Positions 20,046 through 31,643 are shown, numbered from the stretch's first letter. The stretch: DNA of 64,000 nt from Sorghum bicolor (GCF_000003195.3 NC_012878.2:18018641-18082640), one strand, 5' to 3'. The notes: generated by a model not told the origin, from the sequence alone. Program-made: numbers and translations.

Positions 20046-21561
20046 TGTTGACGGTCCTTAAGTACTAAAATTAACCATCAACTAAACATGGAAAAGGATC
20101 AATATGCACCAAACATCTAGAATCAGGGTTTTATCTGATAGAATTCCACGAGCTTTGGTGTTTATCTAATTCTACAGGGGGTTATCAGAAAATATGGAGA
20201 GAAGGCCCACATGTCATGTTTACAACGAGATAATTACGTGTCGCGCAATTTTCCTTAAACTAGAAGAGTCCAGAAGCCACGGGAACGAACAAGAGACCGG
20301 ACTGGCTCGGGGGCAGGGCGCCCGCCCTCCCCCCTTGAGCGCCCGCCCAGGCCTCGGGGCCAATCAAAACTAAACTCTTGGATCGTGCTCCACCGACCTA
20401 AAGGATCAAGGAAAACCGTGAGATCAATGTCGGTTTGATCTGACGGCCTAAATTCACTTGAAAGGACTATATAATCAAGGCCTCTCCACCCCTAGGGGAG
20501 AGAAGAGAAGAGGAGAAATCATTATCAGAGGTAGCCATCAAAGTTAGGGTTTACAACTTCTATCCCACAGAGAATTAGAATTAGCTACTCCCTAATCCTT
20601 CTAGTTTAGAGGATTGATTAGATAGGAATTAGAGAAGTAGAGCACTACGCTCTGGATTCAGATCTTCGGTAACAAAGATTGGTATTATTCATATTTTTCT
20701 CTAATACTTTGTTCTAATTGCATTATGTCTCTATTTATTATGCTCTTAGTTTGCTCTAGTTCTATATTTGATATAGTTATGATTGATAATGAGTTTATGT
20801 ATAAGTTTGCAAAGCGCTTAGCTCTTGACATGTGGGAGGTAAGTGGTAGATCACATATAGCCGTGGTGCTTAGATGTTATTTACCTGCAAATATATCCTA
20901 TTGGCCGGGTTGTGTGGTAGTTCGCGATAGTGACATCTTCGTTGATTCTTATATAGTCCACCCTCCGTTGATAGAACTGGCAGAATTTGTATTGCGGAGT
21001 AAGTCTTGCGATGCTCTGATTTACTTTAGCAATGTTCCTTATACATGAATGAAGAGTCTTTTATGCTATACATGATCTTGTAGATAACTAGAGTAGATTG
21101 TGACTTAGTAGATAGTAGATAACTTAGAATTCATTCTCTAGCTAATCTGACGTCACCTTACATATATGAGGATTAGTCTATTTTCTAATTGCTATGTTAT
21201 TTACCCATGAACTTATAATTCATTATCCTTATCTTTATGGTTTACCCCCTGCCAGAGTAAGTGACTGTGTGACGAGTTCCTCATTAGTAATCATGTCTTG
21301 CAAGTTGATCTCTAGTCTATGCCTTGATAGATTTTATCTTTATCTTCATTTAATCCTTTTTTCTCCTGAGCAAAATTATAAATAGCGATACCTAGAATAC
21401 TTACCTAGTGAAATGCTACAATGAGGTGTTTTATCTGTGCGCTTGTGGATAGAATAGATTATTTTCTAGAGAGCCTCCATATTTATAAATCCCTTTGTAC
21501 ACTCTGGCACCATGCTGGGGCTGACAACCTAGTATCTAAGTGGTGTTAGTAAGTGTCAACA
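20046..21561 (+). mobile_element. X 3' LTR
   Basis: 1516 bp, TGTTGACGGTCC... to ...GTGTCAACA. TATATAA lies at 20468-20474. A GC-rich GGGCGCCC palindrome (20316-20323) sits upstream of it, as in Y, W and U. It is preceded by a polypurine tract and followed by Y internal sequence rather than a primer site, so it is a 3' LTR. The next five bases are CCCAC. Confidence 0.85.
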
Positions 21562-23473
21562 CCCACTAAAGAGAATAACATTTATTAGAGGAAGCTCAAC
21601 ATGATAACGGCTAAGAGATTTTATGCTAACACTTAACAAGTTCCACAAAGCTTTGTTGTCTATTTGAGCTCCACAGAATTCAAGGATCAAAGAAGACTAA
21701 CAGACGGAGGACATCCTAATTGCTATCAGGGTGCTGCCGACATTCAAATACACCTCCATCACCTGCTAGCTACATCATAAGAAATTACATCAAAATTCGG
21801 CTTGGGGGAGAGCATCCCCATTTATCTAGCTAAGTGTTTCTACTCGCATTTATACTTTACTCAAATAATAAAAAGATGCATAATCATAAAAACCTAAATA
21901 AAGATTTTATGCTTATATAGATATATTTGCTTCGTTTGCTAAATAAATAAAGTTTGCTATGAACCCTCATGATAAGCTCTCACATGGAAATAATGAATAG
22001 TTGCTCTGCCATGACTAGTTCTCAAAATTGAATTTTCTCTCAAGTTTAGGCATGACTGTTATGAATTAAGATTTGCTCTAAACCTGAACATGTGGGAAGA
22101 GTACTTGATCTAAAGTCTAAGTCGTTAACGGATATGATATGGGAAGGTTGAGCTGCTGTTTACCTGTTCCTAGAGATGCTAGAATTCTGGAGAATTTTAT
22201 CTTTGAACATTTTTAAAATGTTGCATGATGAGTTCCTATATGATGAGAGTTTAAAATCATACCCCAGCCACATATACATGCTTATTAGACTATGAACCAT
22301 ACATTTACTTTTTACTACTTATGAGCATTGAGTGTGGTCAAGCTATGTAGACCCTTAGGAGCTTGTCATGCGGTTAAAATCAAGATTCACTTGCACGTTC
22401 ACTCATACATGCTGCTTCTACTCCAGAAGTACGCATCCACATACATCCACTATTTCCATCTCTAGATTCACCCAAAATTATTCTACTCCTATCTAGGAGA
22501 GAATAGCCAAAAAATTATCCCATTCCTGTTTTCCCTGTGAAATAAATGCTCGAGATATTTTGGTTACTACCACTTGCTACATTATTCCAGGAGGGTGAGT
22601 GCTCTAAAAAAAGAGAAAAAAAGAAAAAATAAAGTGAATACGAGGAAATAAAAAGGGACAAGTGCCCGGAACCTCGAAAGAAAAGAAAAAGTGAGACGAG
22701 AGGTAAAAATGGACAAGTGTCCGACAGTAGAATCAGGGGTACAAGATACCCAGCTGAGAGAAAAGAAAAAGGAAATATAGAGCATCTCATTCTCCTCAAA
22801 AAGCTTCATAGTGCAAGAAAGGTCTGTATCCCCTCAAAAGAGCAAAAGTAGAATTAGACTTTCACCATTGTTTTCACCATCATCACCATACACCATTTAT
22901 TCGCCACACATGCACATCTTGATATTGACTTATTGACTTGTTTCTCTGGACCCATGGTTTGACTATGTAATAAATGTCTTGTAAGTATGTATACTTTATC
23001 TCCCACCTATGAGCTCCAGATATCAAACCTTGTTAGAGTAGGGTGAGAGAGAAGGCAATGTCACTATGCCTCATACCAGAAATACCACATACTTTGAGAG
23101 AAGGCATATACCATCACTGCCTTGGTAAGGATCCAGAAATACCATAAAATAGAGATCTGAGAGAGTCATACAAAGTAATCTCTGAGTTTTATTTTGAAAA
23201 TCTACAAAAAACTCTAGAGCTATAGCTAATCAAGAATAAGAGACATGGCGCTTGACTAGACTATTCTATCTTTTAACTACTCAAGACACAAGTGACGGTT
23301 GCAAGCCCCATGGTGGAAGGTAATATGAGTAAGTTTAAATCTTAACAGTTTATCCTAACCTAGAGATGAGATCTTGTTTGAATGCATGTGTACCTTTAAG
23401 GCATGAAACCACTACAGAAACTCTTGAGTCCATCCTTACTGAGGAACGAGCAAGAGGTAAGCTTGGGGGAGTT
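21562..23473 (+). mobile_element. Y 3' internal region, degenerate coding end and non-coding tail
   Basis: The first 280 bp match, in opposite orientation, the end of the W coding region: the frame ...CCRHSNTPPSPASY...NYIKIRLGGEHPHLSS is readable with stops and resembles W 29758-30054. A polypurine-like GGCTTGGGGGAGAGC at about 21798-21812 follows it. The rest is AT-rich non-coding DNA, including a purine-rich stretch (22600-22800) whose reverse strand gives a spurious hydrophobic ORF. The terminal tract GTAAGCTTGGGGGAG lies before the LTR. Confidence 0.72.
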
Positions 23474-23736
23474 TCTTGACAGTGCTTAAGTATCAAATTT
23501 AACCATTGAATAAATAAAGAAAAGGATCCAAATGCAACTAACACCAAGACTTAGTGTTTTATCTAACAGAATTCCATGAGTTTTGGTGTTTCTCTATTTC
23601 TGCAGGGGGTTATCAGGAAATATGGAGGAAAGGCCCACACGTCGGGTTTACATAGAGATATTAACGTGCTGCGCAATTTTCTATCATCTAGAAGACTCTA
23701 GAAACAATGGGAACGAACGGGAAGCCGAGCGGGCTC

Positions 23737-23762
23737 GGGGGCAGGGCGCCCGCCCTGCCCCC
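23737..23762. repeat. 26-bp GC-rich inverted repeat in the Y LTR
   Basis: GGGGGCAGGGCG, two bases, then CGCCCTGCCCCC: a perfect 12-bp stem located about 135 bp upstream of TATATAA. Degenerate forms are at the same place in X, W and U. Confidence 0.8.
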
Positions 23763-24289
23763 TTGGGCGTCCGCCCAGCTACAAGGACCAATCAGGCTCC
23801 GTCTCACGGATTATGCTCCACCGCCATTGAGGATCAAGGAAAACCATGCGATTAAGGTCGGTTTGATCCGACGGCCCACATTCATTTGGAGGGGCTATAT
23901 AAGCAGACCCCTTGGCCCCTGGAGGAGGCACCCCTTGATCCCTATTCATTATTCATGGACAGAGCAAAATCTAGGGTTTGGAGATGAGAGCTCTCCTCTC
24001 TTCTCTAAACTAGAGTAGATCTAGATAGTAGCGAGATGGAGAGCAAGGGAGGATTGGAGGAGAGGCTGGCCTGTCGGTTCTTCCTCCGGTTGTACTTCGC
24101 CATGATCAAGCTCTAATCAAGCTTGCTCATGGGATGACTCTGGTAATCTACTTATATTTCATTATGCAATTATTATTCATGTATGTTCTGGTTCACAACT
24201 CTTTTGAGTACTTTTAATTTATAGGACCCTATAGGTTAGAGTTGTAGTATAGGTGTAAGCCTGGTGCTTAGACCTAGATTACTTGTGGA

Positions 24290-24991
24290 TAAAGATGGCA
24301 ATTTCTACCCGATACCCGAAACCCGATGGGTAAAAACCCTATTAGGGCAAGGGTATGGCTAATTTTTTCACCCATGGGTAAGTAGATGGGACAAAAGTCT
24401 TACCCAGCGGGTAAAGCGGGTAAGGGTATGGGGCTGCATTGCCCATACCCTTTAACCCATGGGTAAATTAAACCCGACCTAACTCTATGAATCATGGGTC
24501 AAAATTACCATCACACAGCTCAAGCCCAGTAAAAGTGTATATAACGCAATCCTAGGTTTTCACCTCCCCATCCCACTTCCTCCCTCCCCTCCTGCGCTCC
24601 CCCTTGCCGCAGAGACTGCGACCGCGAGTTGCTGCGACTCCGGACGCCGCTGCCCCCATTTCTCATGACTTCAGATGACAAATTTTATATCAGACTATTT
24701 TGATTATGTGTTTTTATGACTAGTTTATTTGATTAATTTGTTACTGATTTGTGATTCTTTGGCTGAAATTGGGAGTGTGATATATTGACACATGTAATTT
24801 TGATATTGCAAACATTTTTAGATCCATGGGTAAGGATAACCCATGGGTACCCGTTACCCGCATGGGTAAGGGTATGGGAAAGAATTCTTACCCGCGCATA
24901 GATATGGGTAAATTAGTGGGTAAAATATTTCCTCATGGGTAAGGGTATGGGTAGCTATAACCCGGTGGGTAATTACCTATTGCCATCTTTA
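24290..24991. mobile_element. Non-autonomous hAT-type DNA transposon, 702 bp
   Basis: Terminal inverted repeats TAAAGATGGCAAT...ATTGCCATCTTTA flanked by a perfect 8-bp duplication CTTGTGGA (24282-24289 and 24992-24999) are diagnostic of hAT elements. The ends are packed with GGGTA/TACCC repeats such as ACCCATGGGTA, likely subterminal transposase-binding sites. There is no transposase ORF, so it depends on an enzyme encoded elsewhere. Confidence 0.93.
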
Positions 24992-25524
24992 CTTGTGGAT
25001 ATCTGCTGTCTAGCCGGATCGTGTGGTAGGCCGCGTAAGTGACAGCTATGTTGGTCCTCTGTAGTCCACCTCCCGTTAGCAGGACTGGTAGGGTTTATCG
25101 GCCTATGGATAAGCATGCTTTGTGGTGTATTCTTATCACGTGGTTCGTCCCAGACATAGACATACCCCTTTGAAGTAGAGAAACCATAGTTATCCTCTCT
25201 ATTCTCCTACCATCGCCCATATACGAGATTGCTCTACTCTCTATTCCCATATTATCACTCATTGTTATCTTACCTTTAATATTGTTCTTATTAAATTCTA
25301 CCATCTTTCCAATTTACACTTACCTATCTATCTAGGTTAAGTTAGAGCGTAGATCAGTTCTCCCATTTCCCTATGGATACGATAAAACTTCTAACCGGGT
25401 AAAAGCTACAACGGTATCTGTGCGCTTGCGGATTTATCTGTGTGCGTATAAATACCATAGTACACTCTAGTGCCATGCTAGGGATGACAACCTAGTATTC
25501 AAGTGGTGTTATCAAGTGTCAACA

Positions 25525-27127
25525 GGGATCGCCCCGAGGTTCCTAGAGGGTTGACGGCCATGGGAGGATCTTAGCACCGGCGGTGGAGATGAGGCTGGGA
25601 CCTCTGGCATTGGCGAGGCGGACAAGGCCGGGACTTGGAGGTATGTGGATGATGACGAGTGCTTTCCCTCTCTCGTCGATCTGTTCCTGCGCCATGGAGG
25701 CTTGCTTGAGATGGTGCAGGAGCTCATCCGAGGTGTCAAGGCGTGCATGGAGGAGGAGCTCGAGCACTGGGGAACAGGCAGGATCTGCCTTCGAGCCTCC
25801 ACATCTCCGGATGAGCCCAACATCATGATGGATGATCGAAAGGAGGCAGAGAAGTGGGAGCACCTCGAAGAGCTTCATCTCTGGATGAAGCACATCATGG
25901 GCCTCATGTTTGACATCGTCAACAATGGCCTGGTCTAGGCCTTCTTTGTAAGGATTCCTATACTCTCGTTACTTTGATTTTCTCACTAGGCCAGTATGCT
26001 TATCGCCTCGTGCTTTATCGCAGGACTTGAAAGAAACATCCCGGCTGAAGTCGGTCTTTATTCACTTGACAAGGGGTGGTTGGGAACAGATTCCTCTTCT
26101 CAAGGATTAGCTCCTCAAGTCGCAAGACCTTAGGACGTACAAGAATCTCACAGGAGCTCTGGAGGAGAAGAAGGAGAAGGAGGCCGCTCTGACCAACGCT
26201 CAGAAGACCTTGCCTAGCATGAACGGCGAGGTCTCCCGGGCGGAGGAAGGCGCTGAAGTAGCTCGAGAGGCCACAGAGAAAGCAAAGGAGGAGGCTGCCC
26301 GGTTGAGGGAGCATGCCATCTCGGCCGAAGAGGTGGCCACTAAGGCACGGGAGGAAACCACACGATATAAGGGCACGGCCACCGAGCTAGGCAAAGAGAA
26401 GAGGCTCATGGAGTCGGACCTTGCCGCCGCTCAGAGCGCTTATGGCAGGGTGAAGGAGGCACTCCTGATGAGTGAGATCGCTCGAGGCGCCATGGAGGAG
26501 GCCGAGAAGAAGGCCCATGAGGACCTCGAGGCATAGCGAACCCACTCTTGCGGCCATTCTGACGACGTTGATCGTCTAAAGAAAATGCTGTGAGAGAAAG
26601 AAGAAGCTAGCCTACAGTTGGGCAAGATGATCGAGGACCTGCGGGTCAAAAAGATAGAGCTGGCTCGTTCCTACAAGGAGATCGAGAGGGCCAACACCGA
26701 CCTGGTTGGTGAGAACACGGCTCTCGAGGAGAAGATCCGCGGTAAGTCTTTCGTGCCCTTGTGTTTCTTTTGTTTCTGTGATGTAGCTTTTCTGTCGTCT
26801 GACTCCTTATCTCAATCTCTGTAGGGCTTAAGGATGATCTGCTGGCCGCCCAGGTCAATGCCTAGTCTTTGAAGGCTCAGCTTGAGGGGGAGGTCGCCTT
26901 GACTGGTTGACTGAGGACGGCGATCAACGACCTCTTGACCTCCTGGGAGCTCGAGCCTACAAATGAGGCGGGGGAGGCTGCTCGAGGCGACACCTTGGTC
27001 GACTAGTTATGCTATCTGGGCGCCACTCTAATGGACCGATTGCGGGACTCCATACCAGGGTGAAGCGGGCAATGGCGGTTGTTTGCTCGGGCTTCTCCTA
27101 CGATATGGAGGTGGTGTCCCATGGCTT
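25525..27127 (+). pseudogene. T2 antisense gene, middle part: coiled-coil exons with introns, several stops
   Basis: Plus-strand coding sequence opposite to T2 pol. Readable blocks: 25645-25938 (LFLRHGGLLEMVQELIRGV), then after an apparent intron ending TTATCGCAG near 26022 a strongly charged Glu/Lys/Ala coiled coil (26210-26536), and 26618-26741 (KIELARSYKEIERAN). A good intron runs from GTAAGT at about 26742 to CTCTGTAG at 26824. Stops at about 25936, 26096, 26534, 26593 and later show decay. Such coiled coils follow the Transposase_28 domain in related plant proteins; that N-terminal domain would lie left of Y. W is inserted at 27128. Function unknown. Confidence 0.68.
27123..27127. repeat. 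Left target-site duplication of W (GGCTT)
   Basis: GGCTT precedes the W LTR and recurs at 48435-48439. Confidence 0.93.
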
Positions 27128-28401
27128 TGTTGGGTATTTTAAACGAAAACAGAAAAATCTGCAAGCGCACGGATACTGATGTAGCTTTCACCCAGGAGTA
27201 TTCCAGAGTATCGATTTTCCACAGAGAACATGAGTGTACTAATTAAGATCCAAGATCGCCCAAGGATAACTATATAATTATTTTTGGTGGGAAGAGAGGA
27301 AGTTTCCTAAGAGTTCTCTAGTTGATCTAAGAATCAAGAATTACTTCAAGATTATCTATATCGGGACATCAGAGCACTAACCACAGAAAGAGATGAGAAG
27401 GGGGCTAGGAAGGTCTAACTATGGTCCTACAAACACCGATCCGAACGAGGTGGAATACGTCGACCGTTAGGGCTGTCACTACCCTAAGGCTACCACAACA
27501 ATCCGCAGGATTGGGTGCAATTCCAGGTAATTGCAAGACTAAACACCACGTCTAATCTATTAATTACTACTCTAGCGTTATAAAGACTAGAGCACTTGAT
27601 GCAAGCGGGAATCCAATAAATAACTTGAATGTAAATAAAAGTAATTAAAGAACTCAGGAATTATGAATTGAAGAACCTAGAGAACGATGAAGAACGAACC
27701 AGATGCTGCAAAAGTATAATGTTGAGGAAGATCCGATAGATCCGGCACCTCCTCCGCTCTCCTCTTCTCTCTCCCTATTTTCTAGATTACAACTAGAACT
27801 AACTAGAACTAGAACTAGAGGAACTAGAACTAGATGAACTAGAACTAGATCTAGATGAACTAGAGGTAGAACTTGAAGAACTAGAGGGATCCTCTCTACT
27901 TGGATGAAGAATTGAAACCCTAGCTTTGATTCTGTAGAAGAGGTATGATCTTCAGGGGCTAGGGGGGTCTGGTTTTATAGTCCCTTCAAGTGAATATGGG
28001 CCGTTGGATCAAACCGACATTGTTTGAATGGTTATCCTTGATTCTTTAGGTCGGTGGAGCAATATCTCAAAAGAGAGTCCTGTTTGGACTCTAGGAGGGG
28101 GCGGGCACCCAGGTCAACTGAGCGGGCGCCTAGTGCCTGGCCCCGTTCGGCCTCCGCTTCCTTCCCGTGGCTTCTGGAGTCTTCTAGATGATAGAAAATT
28201 GCGCGGCACGTTAATATCTCTATGTAAACCCGTCGTGTGGGCCTTTCTTCCGTATTTCCTGATAACCCCCTGCAGAAATAGACAAACACCAAAACTCGTG
28301 GAATTCTGTCAGATAAAACCCTAAGTCTAGGTGTTGGTTGCATTTAGATCCTTTTCCATGATTCGTTGACGGTTAAATGTGAGCATTTAGGACCGTCAAC
28401 A
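27128..28401 (-). mobile_element. W 3' LTR
   Basis: 1274 bp, TGTTGGGTATTT... to ...GACCGTCAACA. The minus-strand TATAAAACC lies at 27971-27979. It contains the GAACTA minisatellite at about 27787-27880. Confidence 0.9.
27787..27880. repeat. GAACTA/GAACTAGAT minisatellite in the W 3' LTR
   Basis: Short-period repeat of aactagaact/gatgaactagaact units. The copy in the 5' LTR (about 47841-47918) is shorter by roughly two units, so it has changed length since insertion. It creates an artefactual LELDELELD reading frame. Confidence 0.85.
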
Positions 28402-28440
28402 ATCTCCCCCAAGCTTAACCTTTGCTCGTCCCTGAGCAAA
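28402..28440 (-). promoter_or_regulatory. W polypurine tract and stem-loop
   Basis: On the minus strand AAGCTTGGGGGAGAT abuts the 3' LTR, preceded by TTTGCTCAGGGACGAGCAAA (28421-28440), identical to the X stem-loop. Confidence 0.85.
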
Positions 28441-29757
28441 GATGAACTCAAGAGTTTCTGCAGTGGTTTCGTGCCTTAAAGATATACGTGCGTTCAAACA
28501 AAATCTCATCTCTAGGTTAGGGTAAACTGTTAAGATTTAAACTTACTCATTTTACCTTCCACCATGGGGCTTGTAACCGTCACTTCTGTCTTGAGCAGTT
28601 AAAAGATAGAACGGTCTAGTCATGCGTCATGTCTCATGTTCTTCGATTAACAATAGCTCTGGAGTTTTTGCGGATTTTCAAATAAAACTCAGAGATTCCT
28701 TGTATGACTCTCTCTAGTCTCTCTTTTGTGGTATTTATGGATCCTTACCAACGCAGTAAAGGTGTATGCCTTCTCTCAAAGTATGTGGTATTTTTGGTAT
28801 GAGGCATAGTGACATTGCCTTCTCTCTCACCCTACTCTAATAAGGCTTTTGATATCTGGAGCTCATAGGTGGGAGACAGCTAATACATACTTACAAGACA
28901 TTTATTGCATAGTCAAACCATGGATCTAGAAGAACAAGTGAATAAGTCAAATCAAGATGTGCATGTGTGGCGAATGAATGGTATAGGGTAATGATGGTGA
29001 TAACAATGGTGAAAGTCTAATTCTACTTATGCTCTTTTGAGGGGATACATACCTTTCTTGCTCTTTTGAAACTTTTTGAGGAGAATGAGATGCTCTATAT
29101 TTTCTTTTTCTTTTCTCTTAGGTGGGTATCTTGTACCCCTAATTCTACTGTCGAACACTTGTCCATTTTTACCTCTCGTCTCACTTTTTCATTTCTTTCG
29201 AGGTTCCGGGCACTTGCCCCTTTTTATTTCCTCATATCTTTTTTTTAGAGCACTCATCACCTGAAATAATATAGCAAGTGGTAGTAACCAAGATAACTTG
29301 AGCATTTATTTCACAGGGAAAAATAGAAATGTTTTTGGCTATTCTCTCCCGGATTAAGAGTAGAATATTTTAGGTGATTCCGGTGTTGAACAAATGTTTT
29401 TTCTAGCATCTCTAGGAACAGATAAACAGCACTCAACCTTCCCATATCATATCCGTTAATGACTTACACTTTAGATCAAGTACTCTTGCCACAAGTTCAG
29501 GTTTAGAGCAAATCTTAATTAATAACAGTCATGCCTAAACTTGAGAGAGATTTCAATTTTAAGAACTAGTCATGGCAGAGCAACTATTCGTTATTTCCAT
29601 GTGAGAGCTTATCATGAGGGTTCATAGCAAACTTTATTTATATATTTATTTAGCAAACTAGGCAAAGATATATATATAAGCACAAAATCTTTATTTGGGT
29701 TTTTATGATTATGCGTCTTTTTATTATTTGGGTAAAGTATAAACGTGAGTAGAACAC
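28441..29757 (-). other. W 3' non-coding region
   Basis: About 1.3 kb homologous in reverse orientation to the Y tail at 21830-23430. A T-rich stretch (29060-29250) gives a spurious hydrophobic plus-strand ORF. No gene. Confidence 0.7.
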
Positions 29758-30225
29758 TTAGCTTGATAAATGGGTGTGCTCTCCCCCAAGCTGGATTTTG
29801 ACGTAATTTCTTCTCATGTAGCTAGCAGGTGGCGGAGGTGTATTTGAATGTCGGCAGCACCCTGACAGTGAGTAGGATGTCCTTCGTCTGCTAGTCTTCT
29901 TTGATCGTTGAATTCTCTTGGCAAGGCGTTCGGTGTCTTTAAGTCCTCTGAACGGGACTCTCCATTTTCTCAGTTGTCCTGGGATTTGCTGGATGGCGTA
30001 GTCAGTGGTTCCGGCAGCGCCAGCTCTACATGTATAACTATCTTCTCTCTCCACACCTGACTCGGTGCTATGGTCTCCTCAGGACAGTTCGGTTCAAGTT
30101 GTATGTCTTCAGAACTTACAACTTCTCCTTCGTAGTCTGCCCATCCGTCCTTGATGATTTGCCTCCTCTAGTTACGGTTGCGTCGTCTTCTTCTTGTCCT
30201 GACCTGCTTAGAGTCTTCAACTGGG
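29758..30225 (-). pseudogene. W coding tail conserved with Y
   Basis: The minus-strand frame 30054-29758 (98 codons) ends CCRHSNTPPPPASYMRRNY...GGEHTHLSS. It is in the same frame as the protease fragment at 30816-30226, and Y preserves the same C-terminus, so it is probably the end of the W-family polyprotein. The intervening stretch is readable only by switching frames (an acidic EGEVVSSEDIQLEPNCPEET segment), pointing to indels. A polypurine-like GCTTGGGGGAGAGC lies just inside its 3' end. Confidence 0.5.
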
Positions 30226-30816
30226 TCATCCTTTTTTTGTCAGGAACGGTGACTTAAGTCGACTATCTTGACCTCCTTGAACTGCAGTGACCATCTTAGC
30301 TGACTTGGTCCATATTTGCTTGTTCCTGTTCCTCCTGTTGGTCCTCTTCCTTGGTTCATGTCGGGATTGCTCTGAGATTTGTGTAGTCTTGTTCTTGAAT
30401 GAAAACGTCTCCTTCCTTCCCTTTATGTAGAAACTGATCTTGGCAGCACTAGCATAGATGACAGCTCCTAAGGTGTTCAGGAATGGCCTCCCTAGGATGA
30501 TGGGTGCCCTCTCATCAGTACCAGTCTCTATCACCACGAAGTCTACTAGAGTGTATAAGGTACCAACTCGGACGTAGAGGTTCTTCAATATTCTCTTTGG
30601 GAAACTTAGCGTATGATTTGCAAACTGCAAACATATGGCTGTTTCTAATAAAGGATATGTAAAGAATTTTTCATAGAGTACCTTGGGCATAATGTTGACG
30701 CTAGAGCCAAAGTCATAGAGTGCTTCTGGGAAGTCCACCATGCCGATGGAGATTGGGATGACGGGGCGTCCTGGATCGCCTCTCTTGACCGACAGAAGGT
30801 CAGTAATTACTTCCAC
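30226..30816 (-). pseudogene. W gag-protease fragment (aspartic protease domain)
   Basis: 196 codons with the retropepsin core YDFGSSVNIMP (about residues 33-43) and IILGRPFLNTLGAVIY (about 107-122), followed by a basic tail (RHEPRKRTNRRNRNKQ). D-F-G stands where D-S/T-G or D-L-G is usual. Relative to the Z protein the whole gag part and zinc knuckle upstream are missing, so this is a 5'-truncated gag-protease. It is followed by frame-disrupted sequence. Athila/Tat-type assignment rests on the protease style, the primer tRNA and the LTR. Confidence 0.78.
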
Positions 30817-31643
30817 AATGGGGTTACTCTAGTAGTTACGTCCTCAAGCATATCAGGGCAGTGATTGCCTGAGTGTCCAGTATCTCCAGTGTGTTTGTGC
30901 TCGTAGATTCAGGTTCTTCACTTGGTGGAGTCTGGGAGTTGTAAAAGTCCTTCATAGTTTTCTTGAAGTGTACCTACTCATGGAGACAAGGCAGAGATCA
31001 AGTGTATGGGCCCTGTTGGTGGAAAACACCAACAGAACCAAAAGTGTATTTATTCTTCTCTATCCTTAAGCATAGTGAGCAAGACAAAGTTGATGCATAA
31101 TAAGATCATGAGTGTAGCTTTTAAAACATCCGTCTGATCATATCACTCAACCTAATGGAAAGATAATCTATCTATACTTATGTTTTTTTATATGTATATC
31201 TTCCAAAGATTGAGTGTGCAACATTTTAGCTCATAAGAATAGGAGTGTGGGATCACAAAGGTGGAAGGACTAAACATATTGAATCGATTGGGTTGGTTAA
31301 TCTAGAGTTGAAAATCATACACGTTTGTCTCTTTTATTCATGTGAACGCCAGAAATAAGGATAAACTTATAAAAGTGATAGTCAAGTACCTAAAGATGTT
31401 ACCTTACTTGAAGAGTGATGGTACAATATCACCTTGTGGAAGCTTTCCTTTCTTAGCGGTTGTGCATCGTGTTTGTGGCACCCTCCATGGATCATCTCTT
31501 GTGAGCTATGCCTTCCTTGTGTAAATTGTTAACCTTCATGTGTCTTTCTCTTTGTCTCCAATGTGAGTTTATCTCAGGACTTCCCAGGTCGATATTGAAA
31601 GTTTTCCTGCAGGGGTTAGTCCAACAAAATATCCAATATCTAC
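30817..31643 (-). other. W internal sequence between the protease fragment and V
   Basis: Mostly non-coding. A small inverted repeat TGTTGGTG-gaaaa-CACCAACA occurs at about 31013-31033 and may be the scar of another LTR end. The remainder is AT-rich without recognised features. Confidence 0.45.

Larger units (their letters stand above)
23474..25524 (+). mobile_element. Y 3' LTR, containing a hAT-type insertion
   Basis: Begins TCTTGACAGTGC, a mutated TGTTGAC, and ends GTGTCAACA. TATATAA lies at 23896-23902. Without the 702-bp hAT element and its 8-bp duplication the LTR is about 1.34 kb. The flank at 25525 is the T2 antisense gene, so Y inserted into T2. Confidence 0.85.

Noticed and set aside
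22515..22809. Phe/Ser-rich hydrophobic ORF suggesting a membrane protein (similar at 29066-29264)
   Set aside because: It is the complement of a purine-rich AAAGAAAAAG stretch in Y and W non-coding DNA.
31013..31033. Complete small LTR insertion in W
   Set aside because: Only a TGTTGGTG/CACCAACA fold-back is visible; no partner LTR or target duplication found.
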